From Bog-473 sp963753115 (GTDB taxonomy: Bacteria; Actinomycetota; Acidimicrobiia; Acidimicrobiales; RAAP-2), in NCBI GenBank assembly GCA_963753115.1, contig CAVWBB010000003.1, forward strand, positions 62,001 through 126,000: a stretch of 64,000 nt of DNA. Reading direction: 5' to 3'. The position numbers were made by a program, and so were the translations under genes. Below, in pieces: positions 47,192 through 55,999 of the stretch. Under the pieces are notes generated by a model, which worked only from the letters and a program-made list of their open reading frames with translations, searched no databases and was not told the origin of the DNA. Numbering within the stretch: the first letter of the stretch is position 1; the number at the start of each line of letters is the position of its first letter.

Positions 47192-48700
47192 TCACACCGC
47201 GGCCAGGAGCCCCTCCTCTCGCAGGAGCTGCTCCTGCGCGTCGGCCTCCTTGCGCACGCTCCTCGTGGCCAAAATCAGGTAGACGACTGCCGCAACGCCC
47301 ATGCCGAGGAACACGCTGAAGTCGCCGCCATAGCCGTACGCGTCACGGGTGTGATACGTGACGAGATTCAGCCACGTCGGGAGGTGGAATGTGGCCGACA
47401 GCGCCGAGATGGCGGCGAACATACCGATCACCTGGGCCACGAGTGCCGGCCAGAACACGCCTCCCCGGCGCCAGTACAGGGAGGTTCGCCCGGTCTTCTG
47501 GAGCTCACTCGGGACATAGCGATAGCGGCGCAGCACCCAGTCAACGAGGTAGATCGCGCACCAAGGGGCGATCCAGACGATGACGACGTCGACGAAGTCC
47601 TCGAGGTAGGTGGTGAAGGATGAGCTGAAGACTGCGTACATGGTGATGGCCAGGGCGATCGCGCAGTCGATCAGCACAGCCTGATACCGCTTCACCGGGA
47701 CGCCGATGGCCTGCATGGTCACGCCCGAGGAGTACATGTCCAGGCTGTTGATGCCGAACAGTTGCACGGCGGCGAAGAGCAGGAATACCACCACGAACCA
47801 GGATGGAATGGCGCTCTGGTGGAGGAAGGGCTCGAGAGCCCCGTACGTCGATTTCCCCCCGATGTGAACGACGAATGTGCCGACCAGGGCGCCCAGGGTC
47901 ATGATGAGGATCTCGGGCACTGCAGTACCGAGGAAGACCCAGCCGACAATGCCCTTCTTCGAGGTATTGGTCGGGCAATAGCGGGTGTAATCGTTGCCGC
48001 ACTCGGTCCAGCCCAGACCGCTCAACGCGATCGTGAAGGCCAGAGCCTCCATGAAGCCCTGCCAATCACCACTCGTCTTGACGACGTGCAGGTTGGCGTG
48101 CGGAATGGCGAATCCCAACATGATGGCGAAGAGGATCACGAAGGGGATCACCAGCCAGCGCAGCGTCTTGACGATGGCGGCGTGACCGAGGAAGGGGAGG
48201 ACGCCCTGAATGACCACGGCCGCGATGACCAACGCCACCTTGGCCGGGTCGCCCGGCGAAATCCCTGACTTGACCAGCAGCACCAAGCCCACCCCGACGA
48301 TCAGGATCAGCCCCTCCACCTCGAAACCGATCTGCGTGACCCAGTTGAAGAACGAGATGGGCCGGGACCCGTTCGGCCCGAACGGCGCACGGTTGATGGC
48401 GAAGACGGTGGTCCCGGTGTTGGGTCCTTGCAACGAGCACAACCCGAGGAGCAGGTACGACAGGTTGCCCAACACGATGATGATCACGACCTGGGCAAAG
48501 GTCAGACCGAACGTCATGAGGATGGCCCCGTAAATGAAGTACTCGATCTGCACGCTTACCCCGGCCCACATGCCGAAGATGTCCCGCGGGGTCGCCCAAC
48601 GCTCGCTCTCGGGGATGAAGTCGATCCCGTGTTGCTCGACGTGGAATGCGTCATCGACATCGGGCTCGTGAATGATCGCCAAATCCTCGGCAATCGCCAC
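47192..48700 (-). CDS. NCS1-family nucleobase:cation symporter (cytosine/purine permease)
   Basis: A 502-residue permease with about twelve membrane helices, of the cytosine/purine/hydantoin NCS1 family. Diagnostic parts are GMWAGVSVQIEYFIYGAILM (first helix), GPNGSRPISFFNWVTQIGFE, and SLDMYSSGVTMQAIGVPVKR. It would import cytosine, a purine or a related base with Na+ or H+. The frame extends upstream, but the GTG at 48700 is strongly preferred because a perfect AAGGAGGT site lies seven bases before it. The 200-nt upstream leader contains three hairpins. It converges with the phosphoribosyltransferase gene. Confidence 0.93.
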   Translation of the reverse strand: MAIAEDLAIIHEPDVDDAFHVEQHGIDFIPESERWATPRDIFGMWAGVSVQIEYFIYGAILMTFGLTFAQVVIIIVLGNLSYLLLGLCSLQGPNTGTTVFAINRAPFGPNGSRPISFFNWVTQIGFEVEGLILIVGVGLVLLVKSGISPGDPAKVALVIAAVVIQGVLPFLGHAAIVKTLRWLVIPFVILFAIMLGFAIPHANLHVVKTSGDWQGFMEALAFTIALSGLGWTECGNDYTRYCPTNTSKKGIVGWVFLGTAVPEILIMTLGALVGTFVVHIGGKSTYGALEPFLHQSAIPSWFVVVFLLFAAVQLFGINSLDMYSSGVTMQAIGVPVKRYQAVLIDCAIALAITMYAVFSSSFTTYLEDFVDVVIVWIAPWCAIYLVDWVLRRYRYVPSELQKTGRTSLYWRRGGVFWPALVAQVIGMFAAISALSATFHLPTWLNLVTYHTRDAYGYGGDFSVFLGMGVAAVVYLILATRSVRKEADAQEQLLREEGLLAAV

Positions 48701-48905
48701 CGTGAGTACCTCCTTGTAGTCGCCTCCGCAGGGGCGCGCACGCGCCCAGAAGGGCGACCGGAAGGCGGGCAATTGCCCTCGCTGCCCCCCGGCAGCCTCC
48801 TTCGGCCTCGCGTCCACGCACCCACCTGTCAGGTCCGGTGCGCGTCCCTGGCGAGCGACCGAAGGTGTGTCGGCCCACAGAATGTGTGACGGCAGGCCCC
48901 CCGTC
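48701..48905 (-). promoter_or_regulatory. Structured 5' leader of the NCS1 permease
   Basis: A leader with three inverted repeats: 48732-48747 (7-bp arms, just upstream of the ribosome-binding site), 48781-48796 (GCTGCC/GGCAGC, 4-nt loop) and 48817-48842 (nested stems CGCACC/GGTGCG and ACCT/AGGT). I could not match it to a known riboswitch class. Confidence 0.35.
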
Positions 48906-48979
48906 AAGTGACATCCCGTGAACGGTGCATGAACGGCCCGACGCGGCCCGCGACGCTGGCGACCCCGAGCCGGTGCGGC

Positions 48980-49471
48980 TCAGCCCTCGAGCTTGACCCG
49001 CATGAAGTCGACGGCCTTTGCCTGCATGTCGCGGGCCTGCGCCTCAATGAAGCGCTCGACGATCGGCCCGACGCCGAAGATCTTGACCCGGGCGTCGAGG
49101 AAGAACGTCTCCGTCGCCCCGCCGCCCTCGGGCGTCAGCGCGATGCGTCCCTCAATCTGCGTCTTGTCGGCCATGGTGCCCGGTGTCATGGTGAAGGTCG
49201 TGGTCGTGGACGCGGGATCGTAGGTGCTGACCTCGGTGGTGATGACCTCTTCACCGAAGATCTTGCGTACCGGCCCTGGCATGTTGGGGCGCTGCCCATA
49301 GCGCAGTGTCCGCACCAGGCCGCTCGTGATGTCGCCTTCCTGTGCCACCACCTCGGCCGAGGTCGAGCCCAGGTGGTCGAGGTGCAGCCGAACCGTGAAC
49401 TCGGGGTCGTAGTAGAGCGCCCAGAAGGCCTCGGGCGGGCACTCCCAGCTGTAGGAGAGGGTGAGCTTCAT
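48980..49471 (-). CDS. DUF2505 (START/SRPBCC-like) protein
   Basis: A 163-residue helix-grip-fold protein of the DUF2505 family. It opens KLTLSYSWECPPEAFWALYY with the typical START-like first strand and helix, has an antiparallel sheet with SGLVRTLRYGQRPNMPGPV, and ends with the long C-terminal helix IVERFIEAQARDMQAKAVDF that packs over the ligand cavity. Members probably bind lipids or hydrophobic molecules. The start ATG overlaps the stop of the SnoaL-like gene upstream by four bases, so the two are co-transcribed. Confidence 0.88.
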   Translation of the reverse strand: MKLTLSYSWECPPEAFWALYYDPEFTVRLHLDHLGSTSAEVVAQEGDITSGLVRTLRYGQRPNMPGPVRKIFGEEVITTEVSTYDPASTTTTFTMTPGTMADKTQIEGRIALTPEGGGATETFFLDARVKIFGVGPIVERFIEAQARDMQAKAVDFMRVKLEG

Positions 49472-49929
49472 GGCGCCAGGTCGAAGAGCATGTGGTGACC
49501 GAGGTCACCCACGAGGTCGATGGTGATGTGCATGGTGGCAACCCTCCAGCGGTTCTCGACGAATGCGTAGGTGTGCCGATAGCGGCCGGCGATCACCGGT
49601 TGGAGCGCCAGCTCGCCGGGCACGGCCTGCAGCACTGTGAAGTAGGAGCGGCTCAATGCGCTGTCGCCGCCGTCGGCAACGTCGACCATCACGTTGGTCA
49701 TGACGTGCTTCGTGCGTGGCGTGCCGTCCTCGTAGCGTCGCGTCGTGCGCGTGTAGAGCGCCTCAATGGCGTCACGACCCGCCACGGCGTCGCCGAATCC
49801 CTCGAACGTCAGCGTGGCGTCGGCGAAGACCTCTGCCACGCCGGCGAAGTCGCCGGCGTCGATCCGCTCGGCGTAGGTGTAGATCAGCTTGGTGATCGCC
49901 TCGGCCGCCGTCTCCTGCACAGACGGCAT
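49468..49929 (-). CDS. SnoaL-like/NTF2-fold protein
   Basis: A 153-residue NTF2-like protein: AEAITKLIYTYAERIDAGDF, then GVAEVFADATLTFEGFGDAV, then AIEALYTRTTRRYEDGTPRT and strands ending HITIDLVGDLGHHM. The polar pocket includes Tyr, Asp and several His residues, suggesting a lyase/isomerase or binding role, unassigned. It is the first gene of a pair with DUF2505 (ATGA overlap). The FAD oxidoreductase ends just 11 bp upstream on the same strand, so this pair may extend the amine operon or be independent. Confidence 0.86.
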   Translation of the reverse strand: MPSVQETAAEAITKLIYTYAERIDAGDFAGVAEVFADATLTFEGFGDAVAGRDAIEALYTRTTRRYEDGTPRTKHVMTNVMVDVADGGDSALSRSYFTVLQAVPGELALQPVIAGRYRHTYAFVENRWRVATMHITIDLVGDLGHHMLFDLAP

Positions 49930-49940
49930 TGTGGCACCGA

Positions 49941-51362
49941 TTACTGGCCGAGGAGTCGCCCCATGGCGCCGGCCAGCCGGCTCGGGCGGCCCCGTCGGGT
50001 CTCGCTGCGATCGGCCAGCTTCATGGTCCAGAGGCCGGCGTTCACGCCGAGCCAGCGCAGGGGCTCCGGCTCCCAGCGCGGCGAGACGTGCCCGACCCAG
50101 GGCAGCCGCGTCAGCGCAGTGTCAGCTCCCGTGATGAGGTCGGCCAGGGTGCGCCCGGCCAGGTTGGTGGTCGAGACCCCGTCGCCGACGTACCCGCCGG
50201 CCCAGGCCAGGCCCGTGGCGCGGTCGAGGCCGACCGATGAGTGCCAGTCACGCGGAATGCCCAGGGGGCCGCCCCAGGCGTGAGTGAAGCGGGCGTCCGC
50301 CACCTCCGGGAAGAGCTCGGCCAGCGTCTGACGCAGCAGCGCGTGTACCGCTGGCTCGCTGTCGAAGTCGGGCCGCACGGTCGACCCGTAGTGGTACGGC
50401 GCCCCCCGCCCCCCGAAAGCGATGCGGCCGTCCGCCGTGCGCTGCCCGTAGATGATCATGTGACGGTGGTCGGCGAAGGTCGCCCGGCTCTCCAGTCCCG
50501 CCCGCGCCCAGAAGTCCTCGCCCAGTGGCTCGGTGGCCACCATGAGGGAGTACACCGGCACGATGGCGCGTGCGAGCCCGGGCAGGGTCGGCGTCCAGGC
50601 CTCCGTGGCCCGCACCACGACGTCCGCGCGCACGGTTCCCCCGGAGGTCACGACCGACGGCGGGTCGCCCGCCTCCCCGGCCCGGATGTCGAGTACCTCC
50701 GTGTGCTCGTAGATCCGCACCCCGTGGCCTTCGACCGCCTCGGCCAGCCCCCGGGCCAGGAGCGCCGGTTGCACAACCGCGCAGTGAGGTGTGAACGTGG
50801 CTCCGATCGCACCGGCGGCACCGACGACCTCGGCGGTCTCTTCGGGAGCAAGCCAGCGCACGTCGTCCTCGCCGAACCCGAGCGCCCGCGCCTCGTCGAC
50901 CTCGGCCAGCGCCCGGACCCGTTGGGCCTCGCTGCGCACCAGGTCGACCGAACCGCCCTTGACGAAGTGGCAGTCGATGCCCTCGCTCGCCGCGGTGGCC
51001 CCGACCACGTCGACTGTCTCCTGCATGGCGCGGCGCATCGCCCGCATGGCGTCGACTCCGTGCTGGCGGGCCAGCGCAGCGTCCGAGGTTGCGAAGAGGG
51101 CCGAGCACCAGCCGCCGTTGCGGCCCGAGGCGCCGAAGCCGGCCACCTCGCGCTCGAGCACCACGACGCGGAGTGAGGGATCGGCCCGGGCGAGCGAGTG
51201 CGCGGTCCACAAGCCTGTGAATCCGGCGCCGACGATGCAGACGTCGACGCTCAGGTCCTCGGTGAGCGCCGGGCGCGGCGGCAGCGGGACCGTGACGCCC
51301 TCCCACCAGAGGGAGAGCCGCTGGTAGCCCGATGCGGCTCCCGGCGCTACAGCCGGCGCCAC
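49941..51362 (-). CDS. FAD-dependent amine/amino-acid oxidoreductase (PuuB/OrdL-like)
   Basis: A 473-residue flavoprotein of the glycine oxidase/gamma-glutamylputrescine oxidase group. The N-terminus has the group's SGYQRLSLWWEG, followed by the dinucleotide-binding fold VDVCIVGAGFTGLWTAHSLA and LEREVAGFGASGRNGGW. The C-terminal domain has FTHAWGGPLGIPRDW and TGLAWAGGYVGDGVSTTNLA, which close the FAD site. It oxidises a primary or secondary amine, releasing an aldehyde plus hydrogen peroxide or reduced flavin. The GTG at 51362 overlaps the end of the aminotransferase gene by 16 bp; the long open frame upstream of it is only the aminotransferase gene read in another frame. Confidence 0.88.
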   Translation of the reverse strand: MAPAVAPGAASGYQRLSLWWEGVTVPLPPRPALTEDLSVDVCIVGAGFTGLWTAHSLARADPSLRVVVLEREVAGFGASGRNGGWCSALFATSDAALARQHGVDAMRAMRRAMQETVDVVGATAASEGIDCHFVKGGSVDLVRSEAQRVRALAEVDEARALGFGEDDVRWLAPEETAEVVGAAGAIGATFTPHCAVVQPALLARGLAEAVEGHGVRIYEHTEVLDIRAGEAGDPPSVVTSGGTVRADVVVRATEAWTPTLPGLARAIVPVYSLMVATEPLGEDFWARAGLESRATFADHRHMIIYGQRTADGRIAFGGRGAPYHYGSTVRPDFDSEPAVHALLRQTLAELFPEVADARFTHAWGGPLGIPRDWHSSVGLDRATGLAWAGGYVGDGVSTTNLAGRTLADLITGADTALTRLPWVGHVSPRWEPEPLRWLGVNAGLWTMKLADRSETRRGRPSRLAGAMGRLLGQ

Positions 51363-52726
51363 GCCTCGGACAGCACCTCGCGCAGCGTGGAGGCAATGAA
51401 GTCGATCTCTTCCTGGCCGCAGATCAGGGGCGGGGACAGCTGCACGACCGGGTCGCCGCGGTCGTCCGCCCGGCAGATCAGCCCCGCCTCGAACAGGGCG
51501 CCCGAGAGGAAGCCGCGCAGCAGGCGCTCGGACTCGTCGTCGTCGAAGGAGAGGCGCGTCTCCTTGTCCTTGACGAGCTCTATGCCGTAGAAGAAGCCGG
51601 CGCCGCGCACGTTGCCGACGATCGGCAGGTCCATCAGCCCGTCGAGCGCGCTGCGGAAGGCGGGCTCCATAGTGCGGACGTGCTGCAGGATCTGCTCGCC
51701 CTCGAACACGTCGAGGTTGGCCAGGGCCACGGCGCAGCTCACCGGGTGCCCGGCGAAGGTGAACCCGTGCAGGAAGGAGGCGCCCGGGCCGAGGAAGGGC
51801 TCCATCAGTCGGTCCGATGCGATCATGGCCCCGAGCGGCGCATAGCCCGAGGTCAGGCCCTTGGCCACCGTGATGATGTCCGGCTGGTACCCGTAGCGGA
51901 TCGCCCCGAACCAGTGGCCGAGGCGGCCGAAGGCGCAGATGACCTCGTCGGAGACGAGGAGCACGCCGTGTCGGTCGCAGATCTCGCGCACACGCTCGAA
52001 GTAGCCGGGAGGCGGCGGGAAGCACCCGCCGGCGTTCTGCACGGGCTCGAGGAACACCGCCGCCACGGTGTCGGCACCCTCGCGCTCAATGGCCCGCTCG
52101 ATCTCGTCGGCAGCCCACCGGCCGAACGCCACCTCGTCGTCCGCGAAGAGCTCGGCCCGATAGAAGTTCGTGTTGGGCACCTTGATCGCACCGGGCACGA
52201 GAGGCTCGAACGGTGTGCGCAGCTCCGGGATGCCGGTGATGGAGAGCGCACCCATGGAGGTGCCGTGGTAGGCGATGGAGCGGCTGATGACCTTCGTCCG
52301 TTGGGGCTGCCCCTGTATCCGGAAGTACTGGCGTGCCAGCTTCCAGGCCGACTCCACCGCCTCGGATCCGCCGGTGGTGAAGAAGACGCGGTTGAGGTCG
52401 CCCGGGGCGTAGGACGCCACCCGCTCGGCCAGCTCGATGGCGCGGGGGTGCGCGTACGTCCAGAGAGGGAAGTAGGCCAGCGTGCCGGCTTGCTTGGCCC
52501 CGGCCTCGGCGAGCTCCATGCGGCCGTGGCCGATCTGGGAGGTGAACAGCCCGGCGAGGCCGTCGAGGTAGCGCTTGCCGTGCTGGTCCCACACGTAGGC
52601 GCCCTCGCCGCGCACGATGACGGGGACCTCATGGTCTCCGTAGGAGCCCATCCGGCTGAAGTGCATCCACAGGTTGCGCTTCGCCTGGTCGCTCAGGTTT
52701 GAGTTCTCTGGACTGGTCGTGCTCAT
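51347..52726 (-). CDS. Class III omega-aminotransferase
   Basis: A 459-residue PLP enzyme of aminotransferase class III, of the type that uses pyruvate as acceptor (putrescine, beta-alanine or GABA:pyruvate). The PLP-binding Lys lies in DIITVAKGLTSGYAPLG. FFTTGGSEAVESAWKLARQY and AYHGTSMGALSITG are the cofactor phosphate-binding and substrate loops. LLVSDEVICAFGRLG carries the Asp that pairs with the pyridine nitrogen. The gene follows the Lrp regulator by 28 bp, and its last 16 bp overlap the FAD enzyme. With pyruvate it would make alanine, which the nearby alanine dehydrogenase could turn back to pyruvate. Confidence 0.93.
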   Translation of the reverse strand: MSTTSPENSNLSDQAKRNLWMHFSRMGSYGDHEVPVIVRGEGAYVWDQHGKRYLDGLAGLFTSQIGHGRMELAEAGAKQAGTLAYFPLWTYAHPRAIELAERVASYAPGDLNRVFFTTGGSEAVESAWKLARQYFRIQGQPQRTKVISRSIAYHGTSMGALSITGIPELRTPFEPLVPGAIKVPNTNFYRAELFADDEVAFGRWAADEIERAIEREGADTVAAVFLEPVQNAGGCFPPPPGYFERVREICDRHGVLLVSDEVICAFGRLGHWFGAIRYGYQPDIITVAKGLTSGYAPLGAMIASDRLMEPFLGPGASFLHGFTFAGHPVSCAVALANLDVFEGEQILQHVRTMEPAFRSALDGLMDLPIVGNVRGAGFFYGIELVKDKETRLSFDDDESERLLRGFLSGALFEAGLICRADDRGDPVVQLSPPLICGQEEIDFIASTLREVLSEAWRRL

Positions 52727-52754
52727 CGTTCCTCCGCGTCGTGGTCGGGGCCGC

Positions 52755-53265
52755 TCATCGCGTGCCCCAGGTGTAGGTCTGCTTGGCCAGCTTCAGGTAC
52801 AGGAAGGTCTCGGTGGAGCGCACGCCCGGGATGGAGCGCACGGAGTCGTTGAGGACGTGCAGCAGCCGCTCGTCGTCCTCGCACACGATCTCGGCCAGGA
52901 TGTCGAACGAGCCCGCACACATCACGACGTAGTCGACCTCCTGCATGGCGGACAGCTTCTCGGCCACGAGACGGGCGTCGCCCTCGACGGTGACGCCGAT
53001 CATGGCCTGGCGGGTGAAACCGAGCTGCAGCGGGTCGGTGACCGCCACGATCTGCATGATCCCGGACTCGCGCAGGCGCTGGACGCGGCGGCGCACGGCC
53101 GCCTCGGACAGTCCCGACCGCTTCGGCAATGGCCCCGTAGGGCTGGCGACCGTCGCGCTGCAGGGCCTCAATGATGGCCCGGTTGGGTGCGTCCAGCAGG
53201 GTCCCCGCGGCCTGTACCGGGTCGCTCTGGGGGCCATCTTCCGCCGACCCCTCGTCGCCGGTCAT
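52755..53265 (-). CDS. Lrp/AsnC-family transcriptional regulator, frame broken
   Basis: A one-domain-HTH plus RAM-domain regulator of about 169 residues. The HTH part reads NRAIIEALQRDGRQPYGAIA then, after one extra base in a G run at 53113-53115, SEAAVRRRVQRLRESGIMQI. The ligand-binding RAM domain follows with MIGVTVEGDARLVAEKL, VMCAGSFDILAEIVCEDD and RSIPGVRSTETFLYLKLAK. A GAGG motif precedes the ATG at 53265. It is the first gene of an operon with the aminotransferase and FAD enzyme and is divergent from the aldehyde dehydrogenase. It is the likely regulator of both sides, sensing an amino acid or amine. Confidence 0.9.
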
Positions 53266-53311
53266 CGCACTACCTCGCTTTGTGGTCACCGTGGGCCTCA
53301 ATCCCCGTTCT

Positions 53312-53357
53312 GCAGAATTGTGTCATCTTGCCCTACCTAGTCAAGCAGAATTCGTCA
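53312..53357. promoter_or_regulatory. Direct repeats, candidate Lrp binding sites
   Basis: GCAGAATTGTGTCA (53312-53325) and GCAGAATTCGTCA (53345-53357), starting 33 bp apart, about three helical turns. A related inverted element (GTGATTCTG) lies at 53406-53414. They sit between the divergent Lrp and aldehyde dehydrogenase genes. Confidence 0.45.
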
Positions 53358-53446
53358 CATTAGGGTCCCAATGTTGCGGAAACGCTTGTGAAGTGCCGAT
53401 CATCTGTGATTCTGTAGGCCACGGGCCAGGTGAGGAAAGGAGCCGC

Positions 53447-54874
53447 ATGCGCAAGCTGCAGAACTTCGTCGGGGGTGCCTACCGCGACGCCGAGGACGGC
53501 CCGAGCGCGCCCCTGATCAACCCCAGCACCGGGGAGGCCTTTGCCGAGGCACCCGTCTCGGGGGCAGCAGACATGGACCATGCCCTCCGGGTGGCGGCGG
53601 ACGCCTTCACCTCCTGGCGCCGCACCACCCCCTCGGAGCGGAGCCTGGCCCTCATCCGCATTGCCGATGCACTCGAAGCTCGGGCCGAGGATCTCGTCCG
53701 GGCCGAATCCGAGAACACCGGCAAGCCATTCCAGCTGACCATGGACGAGGAGATCCCGCCGATGGTCGACCAGATTCGTTTCTTTGCGGGGGCCGCCCGG
53801 CACCTCCAGGGCCTGGCCGCGGCGGAGTACATGGAAGGGCATACCTCATTCATCCGCCGGGAGCCGCTCGGCGTGTGCGGTGCGGTGACGCCGTGGAACT
53901 ACCCGATGATGATGGCGGTGTGGAAGTTCGCGCCCGCCCTGGCGGCCGGGAACACCATGGTGCTCAAGCCGTCTGACACCACCCCGGTCACGGCGCTCCT
54001 CATGGCAGAGATCATGGCCGAGCATCTCCCACCCGGCGTGTTCAACGTCGTGTGCGGTGACCGCGATACGGGGCGCGCACTGGTCACGCACCAGACGCCC
54101 GCCATGGTGTCGGTGACGGGCTCGGTCCGGGCCGGCATGGAGGTCGCGGCGGCCGCCGCTCCGACGCTCAAGCGGGTCCACCTCGAACTGGGTGGGAAGG
54201 CCCCCGTCATCGTGTTCGACGATGCCGACGCGGCAGCAGCCGCCGAGGGTATCGCCGGCGCCGGTTACTTCAACGCGGGGCAGGACTGCACCGCCGCCAC
54301 CCGCGTCCTGGCGGGACCGCGTGTGCACGAGGAGCTGCTGGCCGCACTGGTTGAGCAGGCAGAGGGGACCACCGTCGGTGGGATCGACAACGAGGAAGCC
54401 GACTACGGACCGCTCAACAATGCCAACCAGCTCGATCGGGTGCGCGGCTTCCTCGAGCGCACGCCCGCGCACGCATCGGTCGCCACGGGGGGCTCGCAGG
54501 TGGGTGAGCGCGGCTACTGCTTTGCGCCGACCGTCGTGGCCGGTCTGCGGCAGGACGACGAGCTGGTGCAGTCCGAGGTGTTCGGTCCGGTCATCACCGT
54601 GCAGGAGTTCACTGACGAGGCGGAGGCGCTCCAGTGGGCCAATGGGGTCGAGTACGGCCTCGCGTCGTCGGTGTGGACGAGCAACCATGGCCGTGCCATG
54701 CGCATGGCGCGCGACCTCGACTTCGGCTGCGTGTGGATCAACACGCACATCCCACTGGTGGCCGAAATGCCGCACGGAGGGTTCAAGCGCTCCGGCTACG
54801 GCAAGGACCTCTCGGCCTACGGGTTCGAGGACTACACGCGCATCAAGCACGTGATGAGCAACATCGAGGAGTAG
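53447..54874 (+). CDS. Aldehyde dehydrogenase (gamma-aminobutyraldehyde dehydrogenase-like)
   Basis: A 475-residue NAD(P)-dependent aldehyde dehydrogenase. The cofactor fold shows TPWNYPMMMAVWKFAPALAA and VTGSVRAGMEVAAAA. The catalytic Glu is in LELGGKAPVIVFDDAD, and the nucleophilic Cys is in AGYFNAGQDCTAATRVL. The length and N-terminus (KLQNFVGGAYRDAEDG) match gamma-aminobutyraldehyde dehydrogenases of putrescine catabolism; betaine-aldehyde-type activity is possible too. GGAAAGGAG precedes the ATG at 53447. It is divergent from the Lrp operon, and alanine dehydrogenase follows three bases after its stop. Confidence 0.92.
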   Translation: MRKLQNFVGGAYRDAEDGPSAPLINPSTGEAFAEAPVSGAADMDHALRVAADAFTSWRRTTPSERSLALIRIADALEARAEDLVRAESENTGKPFQLTMDEEIPPMVDQIRFFAGAARHLQGLAAAEYMEGHTSFIRREPLGVCGAVTPWNYPMMMAVWKFAPALAAGNTMVLKPSDTTPVTALLMAEIMAEHLPPGVFNVVCGDRDTGRALVTHQTPAMVSVTGSVRAGMEVAAAAAPTLKRVHLELGGKAPVIVFDDADAAAAAEGIAGAGYFNAGQDCTAATRVLAGPRVHEELLAALVEQAEGTTVGGIDNEEADYGPLNNANQLDRVRGFLERTPAHASVATGGSQVGERGYCFAPTVVAGLRQDDELVQSEVFGPVITVQEFTDEAEALQWANGVEYGLASSVWTSNHGRAMRMARDLDFGCVWINTHIPLVAEMPHGGFKRSGYGKDLSAYGFEDYTRIKHVMSNIEE

Positions 54875-54877
54875 CGG

Positions 54878-55999
54878 ATGATCATCGGCGTCCCCAGTGA
54901 AGTGAAGAGTGACGAGTGGCGGGTCGCGCTGACACCGGCTGGTGTGCGCGAGCTCACGTCGGCCGGACACACCGTCTGTGTCCAGATGGGCGCGGGTTCC
55001 GGTTCGTCCATGCCCGACGAGGACTTCGCCCGGACCGGAGCGAAGATCCTCGACAGTGCCGAGGAGATCTGGGCCACGGCCGACCTCGTGTGCAAGGTGA
55101 AGGAGCCGATCGCCCAGGAGTTCCCGCTCCTCGGGACACGCAAGGACCAGATCCTCTTCACCTACCTCCACCTGGCGGCGTCACGCGAGTGCACCGACGC
55201 GCTGGTGTCGGCCGGAAACGTGGCGATCGCCTACGAGACGGTGCGGCAGGAGGACAACTCGTTGCCGCTGCTGGCACCCATGAGCGAGGTAGCCGGGAGG
55301 ATGGCTCCGCTGATGGGATCCCATCACCTGATGCGCCCGGGTGGCGGCAGGGGAGTGCTGGTCTGCGGGGTCCCCGGCGTGCGCGCCGCGCGCGTGGTGA
55401 TCCTGGGTGCCGGCGTGGCAGGGTTCGCCGCCGCCACCATGGCTGTCGGCATGCACTCGGAGGTGTTCATCCTCGACCGTAACCTCGACCGCCTGCGCGA
55501 CGTCGACCACCATTTCCGCGGTGCGCTGGAGACCGTTGCGTCCTCGGAGCACGCCATTGAAGAGGTCTGCCTCGAGGCCGACATCGTCATCGGTGCCGTG
55601 CTCATTGTCGGCGCGCGAGCGCCGCGCCTCGTCTCGGACGCGCTGGTCGAGCAGATGCGACCGGGCTCCGTGCTGGTGGACATCTCGGTCGATCAGGGCG
55701 GCTGCTTCGAGTCGACGCGCCCGACCACGCACTCGCATCCGACCTTCGATGTCCACGACTCGGTCTTCTACTGCGTGGCCAACATGCCCGGAGCGGTCCC
55801 GCACACTTCGACCCACGCGTTGGCCAACGCCACCTTGCCCTACACGCTTCGCATCGCCAATCAGGGGTGGCGGGGCGCGGTGCGGGCAGACCCGGCGCTG
55901 GCCGAAGGCGTGAACGTCGCCGACGGACAGGTGGTCTACAAGCCGGTGGCCGATGCCCACGGCATGGCGGTGACGCCGCTCGCCCAGCTCATCGACTGA
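54878..55999 (+). CDS. ald: Alanine dehydrogenase
   Basis: A 373-residue NAD-dependent L-alanine dehydrogenase that interconverts alanine with pyruvate and ammonia. The N-terminus MIIGVPSEVKSDEWRVALTP, the substrate-binding VCKVKEPIAQEF (Lys) and HLAASRE (His) are conserved. The NAD fold shows VVILGAGVAGFAAATMAVG. The catalytic Asp is in VDISVDQGGCFESTRPTTHS, with HPTF following. It is three bases downstream of the aldehyde dehydrogenase gene, so they form one operon. Here it probably regenerates pyruvate from the alanine made by the divergent aminotransferase, pulling amine degradation forward and releasing ammonia. Confidence 0.96.
   Translation: MIIGVPSEVKSDEWRVALTPAGVRELTSAGHTVCVQMGAGSGSSMPDEDFARTGAKILDSAEEIWATADLVCKVKEPIAQEFPLLGTRKDQILFTYLHLAASRECTDALVSAGNVAIAYETVRQEDNSLPLLAPMSEVAGRMAPLMGSHHLMRPGGGRGVLVCGVPGVRAARVVILGAGVAGFAAATMAVGMHSEVFILDRNLDRLRDVDHHFRGALETVASSEHAIEEVCLEADIVIGAVLIVGARAPRLVSDALVEQMRPGSVLVDISVDQGGCFESTRPTTHSHPTFDVHDSVFYCVANMPGAVPHTSTHALANATLPYTLRIANQGWRGAVRADPALAEGVNVADGQVVYKPVADAHGMAVTPLAQLID

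Noticed and set aside
51363..52025. N-terminal extension of the FAD oxidoreductase (would make it 694 residues)
   Set aside because: The extension is the aminotransferase gene read in another frame; the flavoprotein homology begins near the GTG at 51362.
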